DNA of 62,538 nt. It comes from an uncultured Bacteroidales bacterium (GTDB taxonomy: Bacteria; Bacteroidota; Bacteroidia; Bacteroidales; UBA932). Positions 1 to 8,380 of this stretch are shown piece after piece. The translations under genes were made by a program, and so were the position numbers. Under the pieces are notes generated by a model. It searched no databases, had not been told where the DNA came from, and worked only from the letters and a program-made list of their open reading frames with translations. How positions within the stretch are numbered: the first letter of the stretch is position 1; each line of letters opens with the position of its first letter. Where the stretch lies: positions 1 through 62,538 of the forward strand of contig CAMZGD010000012.1 in the NCBI GenBank assembly GCA_947306365.1. Reading direction: 5' to 3'.

Positions 1-134
1 AGTCCGGGCCAAACCGGCGGTTGTTTTCTGTTACGCGCTCCATAAGCTTTCACCTGTCTGTGCTTTCCACAGGGAGGCGCTCTGTGCTGTCCGGACTTTC
101 CTCACCGCTTGCGCGGCGCGACAGAATGGCTTGC
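1..134 (-). ncRNA. rnpB: RNase P RNA, 5' part (runs off the left edge)
   Basis: On the minus strand, positions 104-89 read TGAGGAAAGTCCGGAC, the hallmark GAGGAAAGUCCGG of the bacterial RNase P RNA core. Towards the left edge follow an ACAGAAA block and AAACCGCC-type/GGCCC sequence (about 35-1), as in the conserved P4-side core of this RNA. RNase P RNA is the catalytic subunit that matures the 5' ends of tRNAs. The 5' end is set about here because a TACCTTTG promoter element lies just upstream at 148-141. The 3' part is outside the window. The exact 5' nucleotide is inferred. Confidence 0.85.
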
Positions 135-140
135 CGGATG

Positions 141-148
141 CAAAGGTA
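141..148 (-). promoter_or_regulatory. Bacteroidota -7 promoter element for rnpB
   Basis: Minus strand reads TACCTTTG followed by CATCC, matching the TAnnTTTG consensus of the Bacteroidota primary sigma factor. It sits directly upstream of the inferred RNase P RNA 5' end. Confidence 0.6.
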
Positions 149-179
149 CAAGAAAAATGGTTTGTACCGATATTTTTCC

Positions 180-187
180 TATATTTG
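180..187 (+). promoter_or_regulatory. Bacteroidota -7 promoter element for the DUF1846 gene
   Basis: TATATTTG (TAnnTTTG consensus) lies 26 nt before the ATG at 214. The short leader contains a 6-bp inverted repeat, CCCGTT/AACGGG. The element diverges from the rnpB promoter. Confidence 0.55.
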
Positions 188-213
188 TAACCCGTTAACG
201 CACGAACGGGACT

Positions 214-1704
214 ATGAAAATCGGCTTCGACAACGACAAGTATCTGAAGATTCAGTCAGAGCGCATCAAGGAACGCATTTCTCATTTCGGGGACAAGCTT
301 TACATGGAATTCGGCGGCAAGTTGTTCGACGACTACCACGCCAGCCGTGTCCTGCCGGGTTTTGAGCCGGACAGCAAGCTGAAGATGCTGATGCAGCTTC
401 GCGACGAGATGGAAATCATCATCGCCATCAGCGCCATCGACATCGAGAAGAACAAGGTGCGCAACGACCTGGGCATCACCTACGACGTGGACGTGCTGCG
501 CCTGCGCGAAGAGTTCGAGAGCCGGGGAATGCTGGTCAATTCCGTGGTCATCACGCATTTCAACGGCCAGTCGAGCGCCGTCGCCTTCCGCGAGCGGCTG
601 GAGAGGATGGGCATCCGGTCCTATTACCATTACATCATCGAGGGCTATCCGACCAACGTGACGCTGATCGCCTCCGACAACGGCTTCGGCAAGAACGACT
701 TCGTGGAGACGACGCGCCCGCTCGTCGTGGTCACGGCGCCGGGGCCCGGCAGCGGCAAGATGGCCGTCTGCCTGAGCCAGCTCTACAACGAGCGCAAGCG
801 CGGGGTGAAGGCCGGCTATGCCAAGTTCGAAACGTTCCCGGTCTGGAACCTGCCGCTCAAGCATCCCGTGAACATCGCCTACGAGGCGGCTACGGCCGAC
901 CTGGACGACGTCAATATGATCGACCCGTTCCATCTGGAAGCCTACGGCAAGATCGCCGTGAACTATAACCGGGACATCGAGATATTCCCCGTGCTCGACG
1001 CGCTGTTTACCCAGATCTTCGGCAACAATCCCTACAAGTCGCCGACCGACATGGGTGTCAACATGGTGGGGTTCTGCATCAGCGACGACGACGTGTGCCT
1101 GGAGGCCGCCAACAACGAAGTCATCCGGCGTTACTATGCGGGGCTGTGCAACATGGCGGAAGGGGAGGACAACGAGCAGGAAGTGTCGAAGCTCACCCTG
1201 CTGCTCAAGCAGGCCAACCTGGCGACGGAGTACCGCCGCGTGACCGTGGCGGCCAAGCAGAAGCAGGAGAGCAGCGGCGAGTATGCCGCCGCGATGGAAC
1301 TGCCCGACGGGACGGTGATCACGGCCAAGCAGAGTCCGCTCCTCGGTCCGAGTGCGGCACTGATTTTGAACGCCCTCAAGCACCTGGCCGGCATTCCCCA
1401 TCCGGTCAGGCTCATCACCGACGAGATGATCGAACCCATCCAGAAGACGAAAGTATCGTATCTGCACGGCCACAATCCGCGCCTGCATACCGACGAGGTG
1501 CTGGTGGCCATTTCGATGCTGAGTCTCGAGGACGAGAACTGCCGCCGAGCGATCGACTGCCTGCCGCAGCTTGCGGGCTGCCAGGTGCACTGCACGGTGA
1601 TGCTCTCCGAGGTGGACCGCAAGGTCTTCAAGAAACTGGGCGTGGGCCTTACCTGCGAGCCGGTCAAGAAGCAAAGCGGCAATTACCGGAAGTATTCCCT
1701 CTGA
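214..1704 (+). CDS. DUF1846 domain-containing protein
   Basis: The 496-residue product matches the DUF1846 family (about 500 aa) over its full length, starting with MKIGFDNDKYLKIQ and containing a conserved glycine-rich GPGSGK loop at about residues 177-182, similar to a nucleotide-binding loop. Family members are soluble and widespread in Firmicutes and Bacteroidota. Structures exist, but I know of no firmly established biochemical role. No signal peptide is visible, so it is probably cytoplasmic. A TATATTTG promoter is 26 nt upstream of the ATG. The next gene starts 11 nt after the stop, so read-through is possible. Family assignment is firm and function is open. Confidence 0.9.
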   Translation: MKIGFDNDKYLKIQSERIKERISHFGDKLYMEFGGKLFDDYHASRVLPGFEPDSKLKMLMQLRDEMEIIIAISAIDIEKNKVRNDLGITYDVDVLRLREEFESRGMLVNSVVITHFNGQSSAVAFRERLERMGIRSYYHYIIEGYPTNVTLIASDNGFGKNDFVETTRPLVVVTAPGPGSGKMAVCLSQLYNERKRGVKAGYAKFETFPVWNLPLKHPVNIAYEAATADLDDVNMIDPFHLEAYGKIAVNYNRDIEIFPVLDALFTQIFGNNPYKSPTDMGVNMVGFCISDDDVCLEAANNEVIRRYYAGLCNMAEGEDNEQEVSKLTLLLKQANLATEYRRVTVAAKQKQESSGEYAAAMELPDGTVITAKQSPLLGPSAALILNALKHLAGIPHPVRLITDEMIEPIQKTKVSYLHGHNPRLHTDEVLVAISMLSLEDENCRRAIDCLPQLAGCQVHCTVMLSEVDRKVFKKLGVGLTCEPVKKQSGNYRKYSL

Positions 1705-1714
1705 CCCAAACCCG

Positions 1715-2491
1715 ATGAAACGCCTTTTCCGAACCGTTGTCACCCTCGTCTGCCTGCTGGCGCTTTCTGCTTGCAGCGCATCCGCCCAGCAGGTCAAGAC
1801 CTATGGCTTCAAGGTGGAAGCGTCGTTCCCGCACGACGTGTCGTCCTATACGCAGGGCCTCTTCTTTCACGACGGGGTGCTGTACGAATCGGCGGGCCAG
1901 TACGGGGAGTCGAGTTTCCGGAAGGTGGATCTCGGCACGGGCAAGGTGCTCAAGCGCCTGAATTTCGAGGGCCGCTATTTCGCCGAGGGCGCCTGCGTGC
2001 TCGACGGGCGGCTCTATGTGCTGACCTGGCAGGAGCAGACCTGCTTCGTCTATGACTTCGCATCCTGGACGCAGCTGGGGATGTTCCGCTATGCAGGCGA
2101 GGGATGGGGCCTGACGACCGACGGCCGGAGCCTCATCATGAGCGACGGGACGTCGACGCTCTCCTTCCGGAATCCCGCGACGTTCGCAGTGGAACGGACG
2201 GTCACCGTGACGCTGCACGGCAAGAAAGTGATGTATCTCAATGAACTGGAATACATCAAGGGCGAAGTGTGGGCCAACGTCTACGGCACCGACCAGATCG
2301 TACGGATCGACCCGCAGACGGGCGTCGTGCGGGCGGTGATCAACCTCCGCAACCTGCTGCCCGTGTCGTTGCGCCAGCCCCGTACCGACGTGCTCAACGG
2401 CATCGCATACGATCCGCGCGACGGCGCGGTCTATGTGACCGGGAAATACTGGCCGAAACTGTATCGAATCACCTTAGTCGAAAAGAAATAA
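1715..2491 (+). CDS. Glutaminyl-peptide cyclotransferase (glutamine cyclotransferase family), lipoprotein
   Basis: A 258-residue beta-propeller type glutaminyl cyclase (the plant/bacterial family, not the zinc-dependent animal type). These enzymes convert N-terminal glutamine of peptides to pyroglutamate. The signal peptide ends in a lipobox LSAC with Cys20, so the mature protein is probably lipid-anchored in the envelope. The family motif SYTQGLFFHDGVLYES (about residues 45-60) and a C-terminal NGIAYD...YVTGKYWPKLY segment are present. Bacteroidota glycine/glutamine-rich secreted proteins often begin with Gln after signal cleavage, a plausible substrate pool. The gene is followed without a gap by apt. 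Confidence 0.88.
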   Translation: MKRLFRTVVTLVCLLALSACSASAQQVKTYGFKVEASFPHDVSSYTQGLFFHDGVLYESAGQYGESSFRKVDLGTGKVLKRLNFEGRYFAEGACVLDGRLYVLTWQEQTCFVYDFASWTQLGMFRYAGEGWGLTTDGRSLIMSDGTSTLSFRNPATFAVERTVTVTLHGKKVMYLNELEYIKGEVWANVYGTDQIVRIDPQTGVVRAVINLRNLLPVSLRQPRTDVLNGIAYDPRDGAVYVTGKYWPKLYRITLVEKK

Positions 2492-3025
2492 ATGAGCAAA
2501 GAGAGCCTGATCGCCAGTCTGCGGACTGTTCCCGACTACCCCAGGAAGGGCATCCTCTTCTGGGATGTCACCACGCTGTTCAAGAACGCGGAAGCCTTCA
2601 AGGAAGTGGAAGACATCCTCTATGAGGAATTCAAGGACAAGGGTATCACGAAAGTGGCCGGCATCGAGAGCCGGGGTTTCGTGATGGGTGCGGCACTGGC
2701 TTCGCGGCTCGGCGCCGGTTTCGTGCTGATCCGCAAGCCCGGCAAGCTGCCTGCCGACACGGTGCGGATGGACTATGAACTGGAATACGGCCATGACACC
2801 ATCGAGATGCACACCGACGCCATCAGTCCCGATGACGTGGTGCTGGTGCACGACGACCTGCTGGCGACCGGCGGTACGGCCGGCGCAGCGGTGAAACTGG
2901 TGCAGTCGTTCCATCCGAAGCAGGTCTATGCCAGCTTCATCATCTACCTCAAGGATTTCGGAAGCGTGGCGAAGTTCCCGCCCGACGTGCCGGTGACTAC
3001 GGTGCTCGACCTGGCGGGGGCGTAA
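2492..3025 (+). CDS. apt: Adenine phosphoribosyltransferase
   Basis: A 177-residue type I phosphoribosyltransferase that makes AMP from adenine and PRPP in purine salvage. It has the PRPP-binding motif VLVHDDLLATGGT (about residues 117-129), the ESRGFVMG segment (about 59-66) and the RKPGKLP loop typical of Apt. Length is normal for the family and the protein is cytoplasmic. Its ATG begins immediately after the cyclotransferase stop, and pnuC follows after 3 nt, so the genes are probably co-transcribed. Grouping with pnuC fits a nucleotide and cofactor salvage theme. Confidence 0.95.
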   Translation: MSKESLIASLRTVPDYPRKGILFWDVTTLFKNAEAFKEVEDILYEEFKDKGITKVAGIESRGFVMGAALASRLGAGFVLIRKPGKLPADTVRMDYELEYGHDTIEMHTDAISPDDVVLVHDDLLATGGTAGAAVKLVQSFHPKQVYASFIIYLKDFGSVAKFPPDVPVTTVLDLAGA

Positions 3026-3028
3026 CCG

Positions 3029-3667
3029 ATGGGGCCGGTCCTCGACTATTTCGCCGGACTCGACGTATTCGGCTGGCTGGAGATCCTCGCGATGGCAGCG
3101 GGGATCTATTATGTCTTTCTGGAAATCCGCAAGACGAAGCTGCTGTGGTATGTGTGCATCCTCACTTCGGTGCTCAACATGTTCGTCTACCAGCACAACA
3201 ACTACCTGTCGATGACGCTCATCCAGTTCTATTATGTCGCGACGGCGGTTTACGGCCTCTATGCCTTTTCCCGGATCCGGGAGGAGGCGGCTGCGGAAGG
3301 ACGGCAGGTGGCGATCCGGCGCTTTGACTGGAAGGTCGGCGGCATCGCGCTGGTACTCGGCATCGCGGCGTTCTTCCTGCTGGTTCCTCTGCTGCAGCGC
3401 TATGGGGCTGCGCATCCCGAGATGGTCCTTTTCCCGAGCCAGCCGTACTGGGACGCGTTCATCGCCGTGGGCAGCATGGTCGGCACGTTCTTCCTGAGCA
3501 AGTCGTATATGTGCCAGTGGTATGTGTGGATCGTCCTCGACCTGGTCACCGTGGGCGTCTTCGTCTACAGCGGGATGTACTGGATGGCTGTTATGTATCT
3601 GGTCTATGTCGTCCTGTGCTTCTTCGGCATCCGGAACTGGCGGGCAAACGGGGTGTACGTGGATTGA
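3029..3667 (+). CDS. pnuC: Nicotinamide mononucleotide transporter PnuC family
   Basis: A 212-residue, strongly hydrophobic protein of the PnuC family, facilitators that take up nicotinamide riboside or related vitamins for NAD synthesis in the inner membrane. Around seven membrane segments can be seen, with the family regions WLEILAMAAGIYYVFLEI near the N terminus and QWYVWIVLDLVTVGVFVY near the C terminus. Substrate cannot be fixed from sequence alone, since PnuC homologues also include PnuT (thiamine) and PnuX (riboflavin). It starts 3 nt after apt. The next promoter follows directly after its stop. Confidence 0.88.
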   Translation: MGPVLDYFAGLDVFGWLEILAMAAGIYYVFLEIRKTKLLWYVCILTSVLNMFVYQHNNYLSMTLIQFYYVATAVYGLYAFSRIREEAAAEGRQVAIRRFDWKVGGIALVLGIAAFFLLVPLLQRYGAAHPEMVLFPSQPYWDAFIAVGSMVGTFFLSKSYMCQWYVWIVLDLVTVGVFVYSGMYWMAVMYLVYVVLCFFGIRNWRANGVYVD

Positions 3668-3686
3668 CATTGTGGGGATTTTTGTG

Positions 3687-3715
3687 TATCTTTGTCAGTT
3701 AAACAAACTGACAAA
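3687..3715 (+). promoter_or_regulatory. Promoter plus perfect inverted repeat before the MurNAc kinase gene
   Basis: TATCTTTG at 3687-3694 is a -7 element. Overlapping it, TTTGTCAGTT (3691-3700) and AACTGACAAA (3706-3715) form a perfect 10-bp inverted repeat with a 5-nt spacer, ending 2 nt before the ATG at 3718. It could be a repressor operator or a 5' mRNA hairpin that hides the start. The repeat is seen directly and its role is inferred. Confidence 0.65.
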
Positions 3716-3717
3716 CC

Positions 3718-4557
3718 ATGCAACTGATAGCAGACAGCGGCTCGACCAAGGTCTCCTGGCGGGCCATCCTGGACGACGGCTCCGTCCGTCCGGTCGAGAC
3801 CGTCGGCATCAATCCGGTGTTTATGGACGATGCGTCGATTGAGGCAGTCCTGACGGAAAAACTGGTTCCGGAGATCGGCCGGAACGTTGACAGCATCTAT
3901 TTCTACGGCGCAGGCGTGGTGGGCGGCGAACCCACTGCAAAGCTCGAACGCTGCTTCGGAAAGGTATTCCCGGGGGCGTCCTGCGAGGCCGTCTCGGACG
4001 TGCTGGCAGCCGCCCGTGCGCTTTGCGGACACAAGCCGGGCATCGCCTGCATCCTGGGAACGGGTTCGAACAGCTGTTTCTACGACGGGGAGGGGATTGC
4101 GGAGAACGTCCGCGCAGGAGGGTTCATTCTCGGCGACGAGGCGAGCGGCGCCTATCTGGGCAAGCGGCTGCTCTCCGATTTCATCAAGGGCCTGCTGCCG
4201 CCGGCCATCGAGAACGCGTTTGTCAAGCGCTATGGGCTCGACTATATGAAGATCGTGCAGAAGGTTTACCGCGAGGAGATGCCGAGCCGTTTCCTGGCCT
4301 CGTTCTCGCCGTTCATCGCCGAGTACAAGAACCATCCGCATATCGCCAACCTGTTGAAGAGCAGCTTCGAGGCGTTCCTGCGCCGCAACGTCGCCCATTA
4401 CGACTACCGGAAATACCCGGTGAATTTCGTCGGTTCCATCGCATTCTACTACAAGGACATCCTGGAAAAGGCCGTGAATGCCGCCGGGATGCGGATGGGC
4501 ATTGTCCTCAAGGGCCCGATCGACGGCCTGGTCGATTATCACAAGAACAGAATATGA
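3718..4557 (+). CDS. murK: N-acetylmuramate/N-acetylglucosamine kinase, BadF/BadG/BcrA/BcrD ATPase family
   Basis: A 279-residue ASKHA-fold sugar kinase. Visible signatures are the N-terminal phosphate-binding strand LIADSGSTKVSW, the CILGTGSNSCFYDG loop (about residues 111-124) and GDEASGAYLG (about 140-149). Its stop overlaps the ATG of murQ (ATGA), so the two are translationally coupled. That pairing indicates phosphorylation of MurNAc (and perhaps GlcNAc) to the 6-phosphate, the substrate of MurQ, in recycling of cell-wall sugars. MurK kinases of this family are known from Clostridium and Tannerella. Substrate specificity is inferred from context. A palindrome covers the promoter and leader. 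Confidence 0.85.
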   Translation: MQLIADSGSTKVSWRAILDDGSVRPVETVGINPVFMDDASIEAVLTEKLVPEIGRNVDSIYFYGAGVVGGEPTAKLERCFGKVFPGASCEAVSDVLAAARALCGHKPGIACILGTGSNSCFYDGEGIAENVRAGGFILGDEASGAYLGKRLLSDFIKGLLPPAIENAFVKRYGLDYMKIVQKVYREEMPSRFLASFSPFIAEYKNHPHIANLLKSSFEAFLRRNVAHYDYRKYPVNFVGSIAFYYKDILEKAVNAAGMRMGIVLKGPIDGLVDYHKNRI

Positions 4558-5381
4558 AAGTAACTGAGCAGAGTTCGCATTATGCGAATCTCGACAAGAT
4601 GACTACCCGCGAACTGCTGGAGGGAATGAACCGCGAAGACCGGCACGTTCCCGAGGTGGTGGCGGGCTGCATCCCGCAGATCGAGAAACTGGTCGACGGC
4701 ATCGTCGACCGGATGCGCCGCGGCGGCCGCGTGTTCTATATGGGCGCCGGCACCAGCGGCCGGCTCGGCATCCTCGATGCCTCGGAGATCCCGCCGACCT
4801 ATGGAGCGCCCTACGACCTGTTCATCGGACTGATGGCGGGCGGTGACGGTGCGATCCGCAAGGCGGCCGAAGGCGCCGAGGACAACCGCGAGCAGGGCTG
4901 GAAGGACATCGAGCCATTCGGTCCTACGGTAGACGACACCGTGGTGGGCGTGGCGGCGTCCGGAACGACGCCGTACGTGATCGGCGCGGTGGAGGAGGCC
5001 CGTCGGCGCGGCCTGCTCACCGGCTGCATCACTTGCAATCCCGACGCACCTGTGGCCGCCGCGGCGGAGATTCCCGTCGTGGCCGTCGTCGGCCCCGAAT
5101 TCGTGACGGGCAGCACCCGGATGAAATCGGGTACCGCGCAGAAACTCATCCTCAACATGATCTCGACGTCCGTGATGATCCGCCTGGGCCACGTGAAGGG
5201 CAACAAGATGGTGGACATGCAGCTCACCAACAAGAAGCTTGTGGACCGCGGCACCAAGATGATCATGGACGAGACCGGCATCGCCGACTATGGGGAAGCC
5301 CGGGCCCTGCTGCTCCGGTACGGCTCCGTGCGCAGTGCCGTCGATACGTATTTCGCTGACAATCCCGACAAGCGCAGATAA
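4554..5381 (+). CDS. murQ: N-acetylmuramic acid 6-phosphate etherase
   Basis: A 275-residue single-SIS-domain lyase that splits MurNAc-6-phosphate into GlcNAc-6-phosphate and D-lactate. Diagnostic segments are GAGTSGRLGILDASEIPPTY (about residues 64-83), SGTTPYVIGA and GSTRMKSGTAQKLILN. The start ATG at 4554 overlaps the kinase stop. The reading frame stays open further upstream, but that part lies inside the kinase gene and lacks homology, so the coupled ATG was chosen. With the upstream kinase it forms a complete two-step MurNAc salvage module. Confidence 0.95.
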   Translation: MKVTEQSSHYANLDKMTTRELLEGMNREDRHVPEVVAGCIPQIEKLVDGIVDRMRRGGRVFYMGAGTSGRLGILDASEIPPTYGAPYDLFIGLMAGGDGAIRKAAEGAEDNREQGWKDIEPFGPTVDDTVVGVAASGTTPYVIGAVEEARRRGLLTGCITCNPDAPVAAAAEIPVVAVVGPEFVTGSTRMKSGTAQKLILNMISTSVMIRLGHVKGNKMVDMQLTNKKLVDRGTKMIMDETGIADYGEARALLLRYGSVRSAVDTYFADNPDKRR

Positions 5382-5388
5382 GCCTCCG

Positions 5389-6003
5389 ATGTTTCGCCGG
5401 AACTACTCCTCCGCCTTGCTGGAAGAAGCCGTCGACCAGCTCGCCACGCTGCCGGGCATCGGCCGCCGGACCGCGTTGCGGCTGGCGCTGCACCTGCTCG
5501 GCGAGCCCCGGGAGAACGTGGAGCAGTTCGCCGGTTCACTGGTGCGGCTCAAGCGCGAGATCCGGAACTGCCCGGTGTGCGGCATGATCTCCGACGACGG
5601 CGCGTGCCCGGTCTGCGGCGACACCCGGCGGGACCCGTCGGTGGTCTGTGTCGTGGAAAGCCTGCGCGACGTGCTCAGCATCGAGAACACGGGGCAGTAC
5701 AGCGGCCTGTACCATATCCTGGGCGGCATCATCTCGCCGATCGACGGCATCGGCCCCGGTGACCTTCGCATCCGTGAACTGACCGAACGCCTTGAGGCGG
5801 GCGGTATCGAAGAAGTCGTGCTGGCCCTCAGCACCAGCATGGAAGGGGAGACCACCGCCTATTATCTCTACAAGCAGATCGCCCGTTTCCCCGTGAAGGT
5901 CACCGCCATCGCGCGCGGCGTGGGTTTCGGCGACGACCTGGAATATACCGACGAGCTGACCCTTGGCCGCTCGATCCAGAACCGACAGTTATTCAAACCT
6001 TAG
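5389..6003 (+). CDS. recR: Recombination mediator RecR
   Basis: A 204-residue protein with the RecR layout: N-terminal helix-hairpin-helix (LPGIGRRTALRLALHLL), a four-cysteine zinc finger CPVCGMISDDGACPVC (about residues 58-73), a TOPRIM domain beginning VCVVESLRDVLSIE, and the Walker-like C-terminal segment. With RecO it loads RecA on gapped DNA. The ATG at 5389 was chosen because the open frame upstream lies inside murQ and carries no RecR sequence. It starts 7 nt after murQ and is followed by a symporter gene after 6 nt. Confidence 0.95.
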   Translation: MFRRNYSSALLEEAVDQLATLPGIGRRTALRLALHLLGEPRENVEQFAGSLVRLKREIRNCPVCGMISDDGACPVCGDTRRDPSVVCVVESLRDVLSIENTGQYSGLYHILGGIISPIDGIGPGDLRIRELTERLEAGGIEEVVLALSTSMEGETTAYYLYKQIARFPVKVTAIARGVGFGDDLEYTDELTLGRSIQNRQLFKP

Positions 6004-6009
6004 CAGACC

Positions 6010-7539
6010 ATGCGACACGAATTTCCTTTCATCGGGTTCCTGCTTGCCTTTGCGGCCTATACGGCGCTCCTGTTCCTCATATCCTGGCTGACGGGCCGGA
6101 AGGCGGGTACGAATTCCTTCTTTTCCGGCGACCGTAAGGCCCCATGGCCCGTGGTGGCCTACGGGATGATCGGCGCTTCCATCTCGGGCGTCACCTTCAT
6201 CTCCGTCCCCGGAAACGTGTGGGCGCAGAACTTCTTCTACATGCCGTTGGTGCTGGGGTTCGTGGGCGGCTACATCATCATCGCCAAGGTGCTGCTGCCG
6301 TTGTACTACAAGATGAACCTGACATCGATCTACACCTATCTGGGCGAACGGTTCGGACCGAAGTCGCACAAGACGGGAACGGCGGTGTTCATGGTGTCGC
6401 GCATCCTGGGCGCCGCGGTCCGCGTGTTCGTGGTGATCGTGGTGTTTTTCGCCTTCATGCCGCACAGCCTCTCGCAGCGCATCCCGCCGGTCTTGCTCTT
6501 TACCCTGATTACGGCCGTGTTCCTGGTGCTGCTCTACCTGTATACCTACCGGGGCGGCGTGAAGACCATCATCTGGACCGACGTACTGCAGACCACCTTC
6601 ATGCTGCTGGCGGTGGGACTGACCATCTACCATATCTGCCGGGACATGGGCTGGAGTTTCGGGCAGATGTTCTCCGTGGTGGGGAATACGGTCAACGAGA
6701 ATGCGGGAACGGTCGGCCTGGGCCGTACGTTCACCAGCTGGTTCGACTGGGACTGGAGCCACGGCACCAATGCCGTCAAGCAGTTCATCTCCGGCATCTT
6801 CGTAACCATCGCGATGACCGGCCTTGACCAGGCGATGATGCAGAAGAACCTGGCCTGCAAGGATATCCGGGCGGCCCAGAAGAACATGTACACTACCTCG
6901 CTCATCATCGTGGTAGTCAACTTCTTCTTCGTGCTGATGGGCGCTCTCCTGTGTGTGTACGCCCAGCGCCTGGGCGGCTTCGAGGCCCTCGGCATCACGA
7001 AGACCGACGAACTGTTCCCGACCATCGCCAGCCAGTACTTCGGCATCGGCGTGGGCATCTTCTTCCTGATCGGACTGATTTCCGCCTCCTATCCGAGCGC
7101 GGGCGCCGCGATGACCTCGCTTACGACGTCATTCTGCGTGGACTACCTGAAGTTCAACGAGCGCAGCGACCTGGACGCCTTCCGCAAGGAAACCGTCCGG
7201 AAACGGGTGCACGCCGGCGTGGCCCTGCTGTTCCTCGTCATTATCGTGGTGCTCTATGTCGTAAGCAGCGATGCGGTGGTCAACCTCGTGTACAAGCTGG
7301 CTTCCTACACCTACGGCCCGCTGCTGGGCATGTTCTTCTTCGGTATCCTGACCCGGGCTAAAGTGCGGGACGGCGCGACGCCGTGGATCGCCGTGGCGGC
7401 GCCGGTGCTCTGCCTGCTGCTCAACCTGCTCTGCAAGCGTTTCCTGGGCTTTGACCTGGGCTTTACGCTGCTGATCGTCAACGGCCTGCTCACCTTCCTG
7501 GGAATGTGGCTTTTCCGCATTAAGTCGAACGCCGAATAG
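6010..7539 (+). CDS. Sodium:solute symporter (SSS family)
   Basis: A 509-residue inner-membrane protein with about 13 hydrophobic segments and the SSS family sequence, including WLTGRKAGTNSFFSGDRKAPW near the N terminus, SGVTFISVPG, and GLISASYPSAGAAMTSL (about residues 356-372), which matches the sodium-site region. It probably couples Na+ entry to uptake of a small solute such as a sugar, sialic acid or amino acid. The substrate is not deducible. The proximity to murK-murQ makes an amino sugar attractive, but this is only inference. It lies 6 nt after recR in the same direction. Confidence 0.85.
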   Translation: MRHEFPFIGFLLAFAAYTALLFLISWLTGRKAGTNSFFSGDRKAPWPVVAYGMIGASISGVTFISVPGNVWAQNFFYMPLVLGFVGGYIIIAKVLLPLYYKMNLTSIYTYLGERFGPKSHKTGTAVFMVSRILGAAVRVFVVIVVFFAFMPHSLSQRIPPVLLFTLITAVFLVLLYLYTYRGGVKTIIWTDVLQTTFMLLAVGLTIYHICRDMGWSFGQMFSVVGNTVNENAGTVGLGRTFTSWFDWDWSHGTNAVKQFISGIFVTIAMTGLDQAMMQKNLACKDIRAAQKNMYTTSLIIVVVNFFFVLMGALLCVYAQRLGGFEALGITKTDELFPTIASQYFGIGVGIFFLIGLISASYPSAGAAMTSLTTSFCVDYLKFNERSDLDAFRKETVRKRVHAGVALLFLVIIVVLYVVSSDAVVNLVYKLASYTYGPLLGMFFFGILTRAKVRDGATPWIAVAAPVLCLLLNLLCKRFLGFDLGFTLLIVNGLLTFLGMWLFRIKSNAE

Positions 7540-7549
7540 ATTTTATTCT

Positions 7550-7557
7550 TACCTTTG
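7550..7557 (+). promoter_or_regulatory. -7 promoter element for mqnA, only 6 nt from the start codon
   Basis: TACCTTTG matches TAnnTTTG and is followed after CAGATT by ATG at 7564. With transcription starting about 5-7 nt after this element, the mRNA would be leaderless or nearly so. Confidence 0.55.
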
Positions 7558-7563
7558 CAGATT

Positions 7564-8325
7564 ATGGTGAGAATTGCAGCGATCAACTATCTGAACACGA
7601 TTCCGTTCATTTACGGGCTGGAGGAGCGGATGCCCTCCGGCTTGGTCGCCATGCAGTTCTGCACGCCGTCGGTTTCCGCACGCCTGTTGCAGGAGGATGC
7701 CGCCGACGTAGCCATCATGCCGGTCGGTGCGGTTCCGTACCTGCCCGATCCGCGGATCATCTCCAATTTCTGCATCGGCGCGACCCGGGAAGTAGCCAGC
7801 GTGGTGCTCTGTTCCAGCCGGCCGGTCGAGACCGTGGATGAAATCTTCCTCGATGTCGACAGCCGTACATCCGTGCTGCTGACCCGCTACCTTTGCCGCG
7901 AGAAATGGCACATCCGTCCGAAGTTCACGCCGTTCGACTATGCGTTGCAGACGCCGGACCCGGGACGCTGCCATCTGCTCATCGGTGACAAGGCCCTGCT
8001 GCACGCGGGCGCGTTTCCGTATGTCTACGACCTGGCTGCGGAGTGGATTGCGCTCAAGCACCTTCCCTTCGTTTTCGCCGCCTGGACGGCGAACAAGCCG
8101 CTGGATCCTTCGTTCATCGATACGTTCAACCAGGCCCTCGAATATGGCATCCGCCATATCCCCGAGGCCATAGAAAAATACGATCATCAGTTTCCCAGGG
8201 AGTTTGCCTGCAGGTATCTGCGGGACAACATTTCCTTCACGCTCGACAGCGAGAAGCGCGCCGGCCTGACCGAGTTCTGGCGGGTGGCCCTGGAGAAGCT
8301 GACCCCTCGAGAATGTGTGTTGTGA
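7564..8325 (+). CDS. mqnA: Chorismate dehydratase / menaquinone biosynthesis protein MqnA
   Basis: A 253-residue periplasmic-binding-protein fold enzyme of the futalosine pathway. It removes water from chorismate to give 3-enolpyruvylbenzoate. Family features are the N-terminal RIAAINYLNTIPF, the IMPVGAVP segment, and SRTSVLLTRYL (about residues 99-109). No signal peptide is present, so it is cytosolic like true MqnA. The ATG at 7564 is preferred over the in-frame TTG at 7555 because the latter falls inside the promoter element. No other mqn gene lies in the window. Its presence suggests menaquinone is made by the futalosine route. Confidence 0.88.
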   Translation: MVRIAAINYLNTIPFIYGLEERMPSGLVAMQFCTPSVSARLLQEDAADVAIMPVGAVPYLPDPRIISNFCIGATREVASVVLCSSRPVETVDEIFLDVDSRTSVLLTRYLCREKWHIRPKFTPFDYALQTPDPGRCHLLIGDKALLHAGAFPYVYDLAAEWIALKHLPFVFAAWTANKPLDPSFIDTFNQALEYGIRHIPEAIEKYDHQFPREFACRYLRDNISFTLDSEKRAGLTEFWRVALEKLTPRECVL

Positions 8326-8380
8326 CCTGCGGCCCCCGGTGCCGGTTCACGGAATGGACAACACACAAATACGCGAGGAA

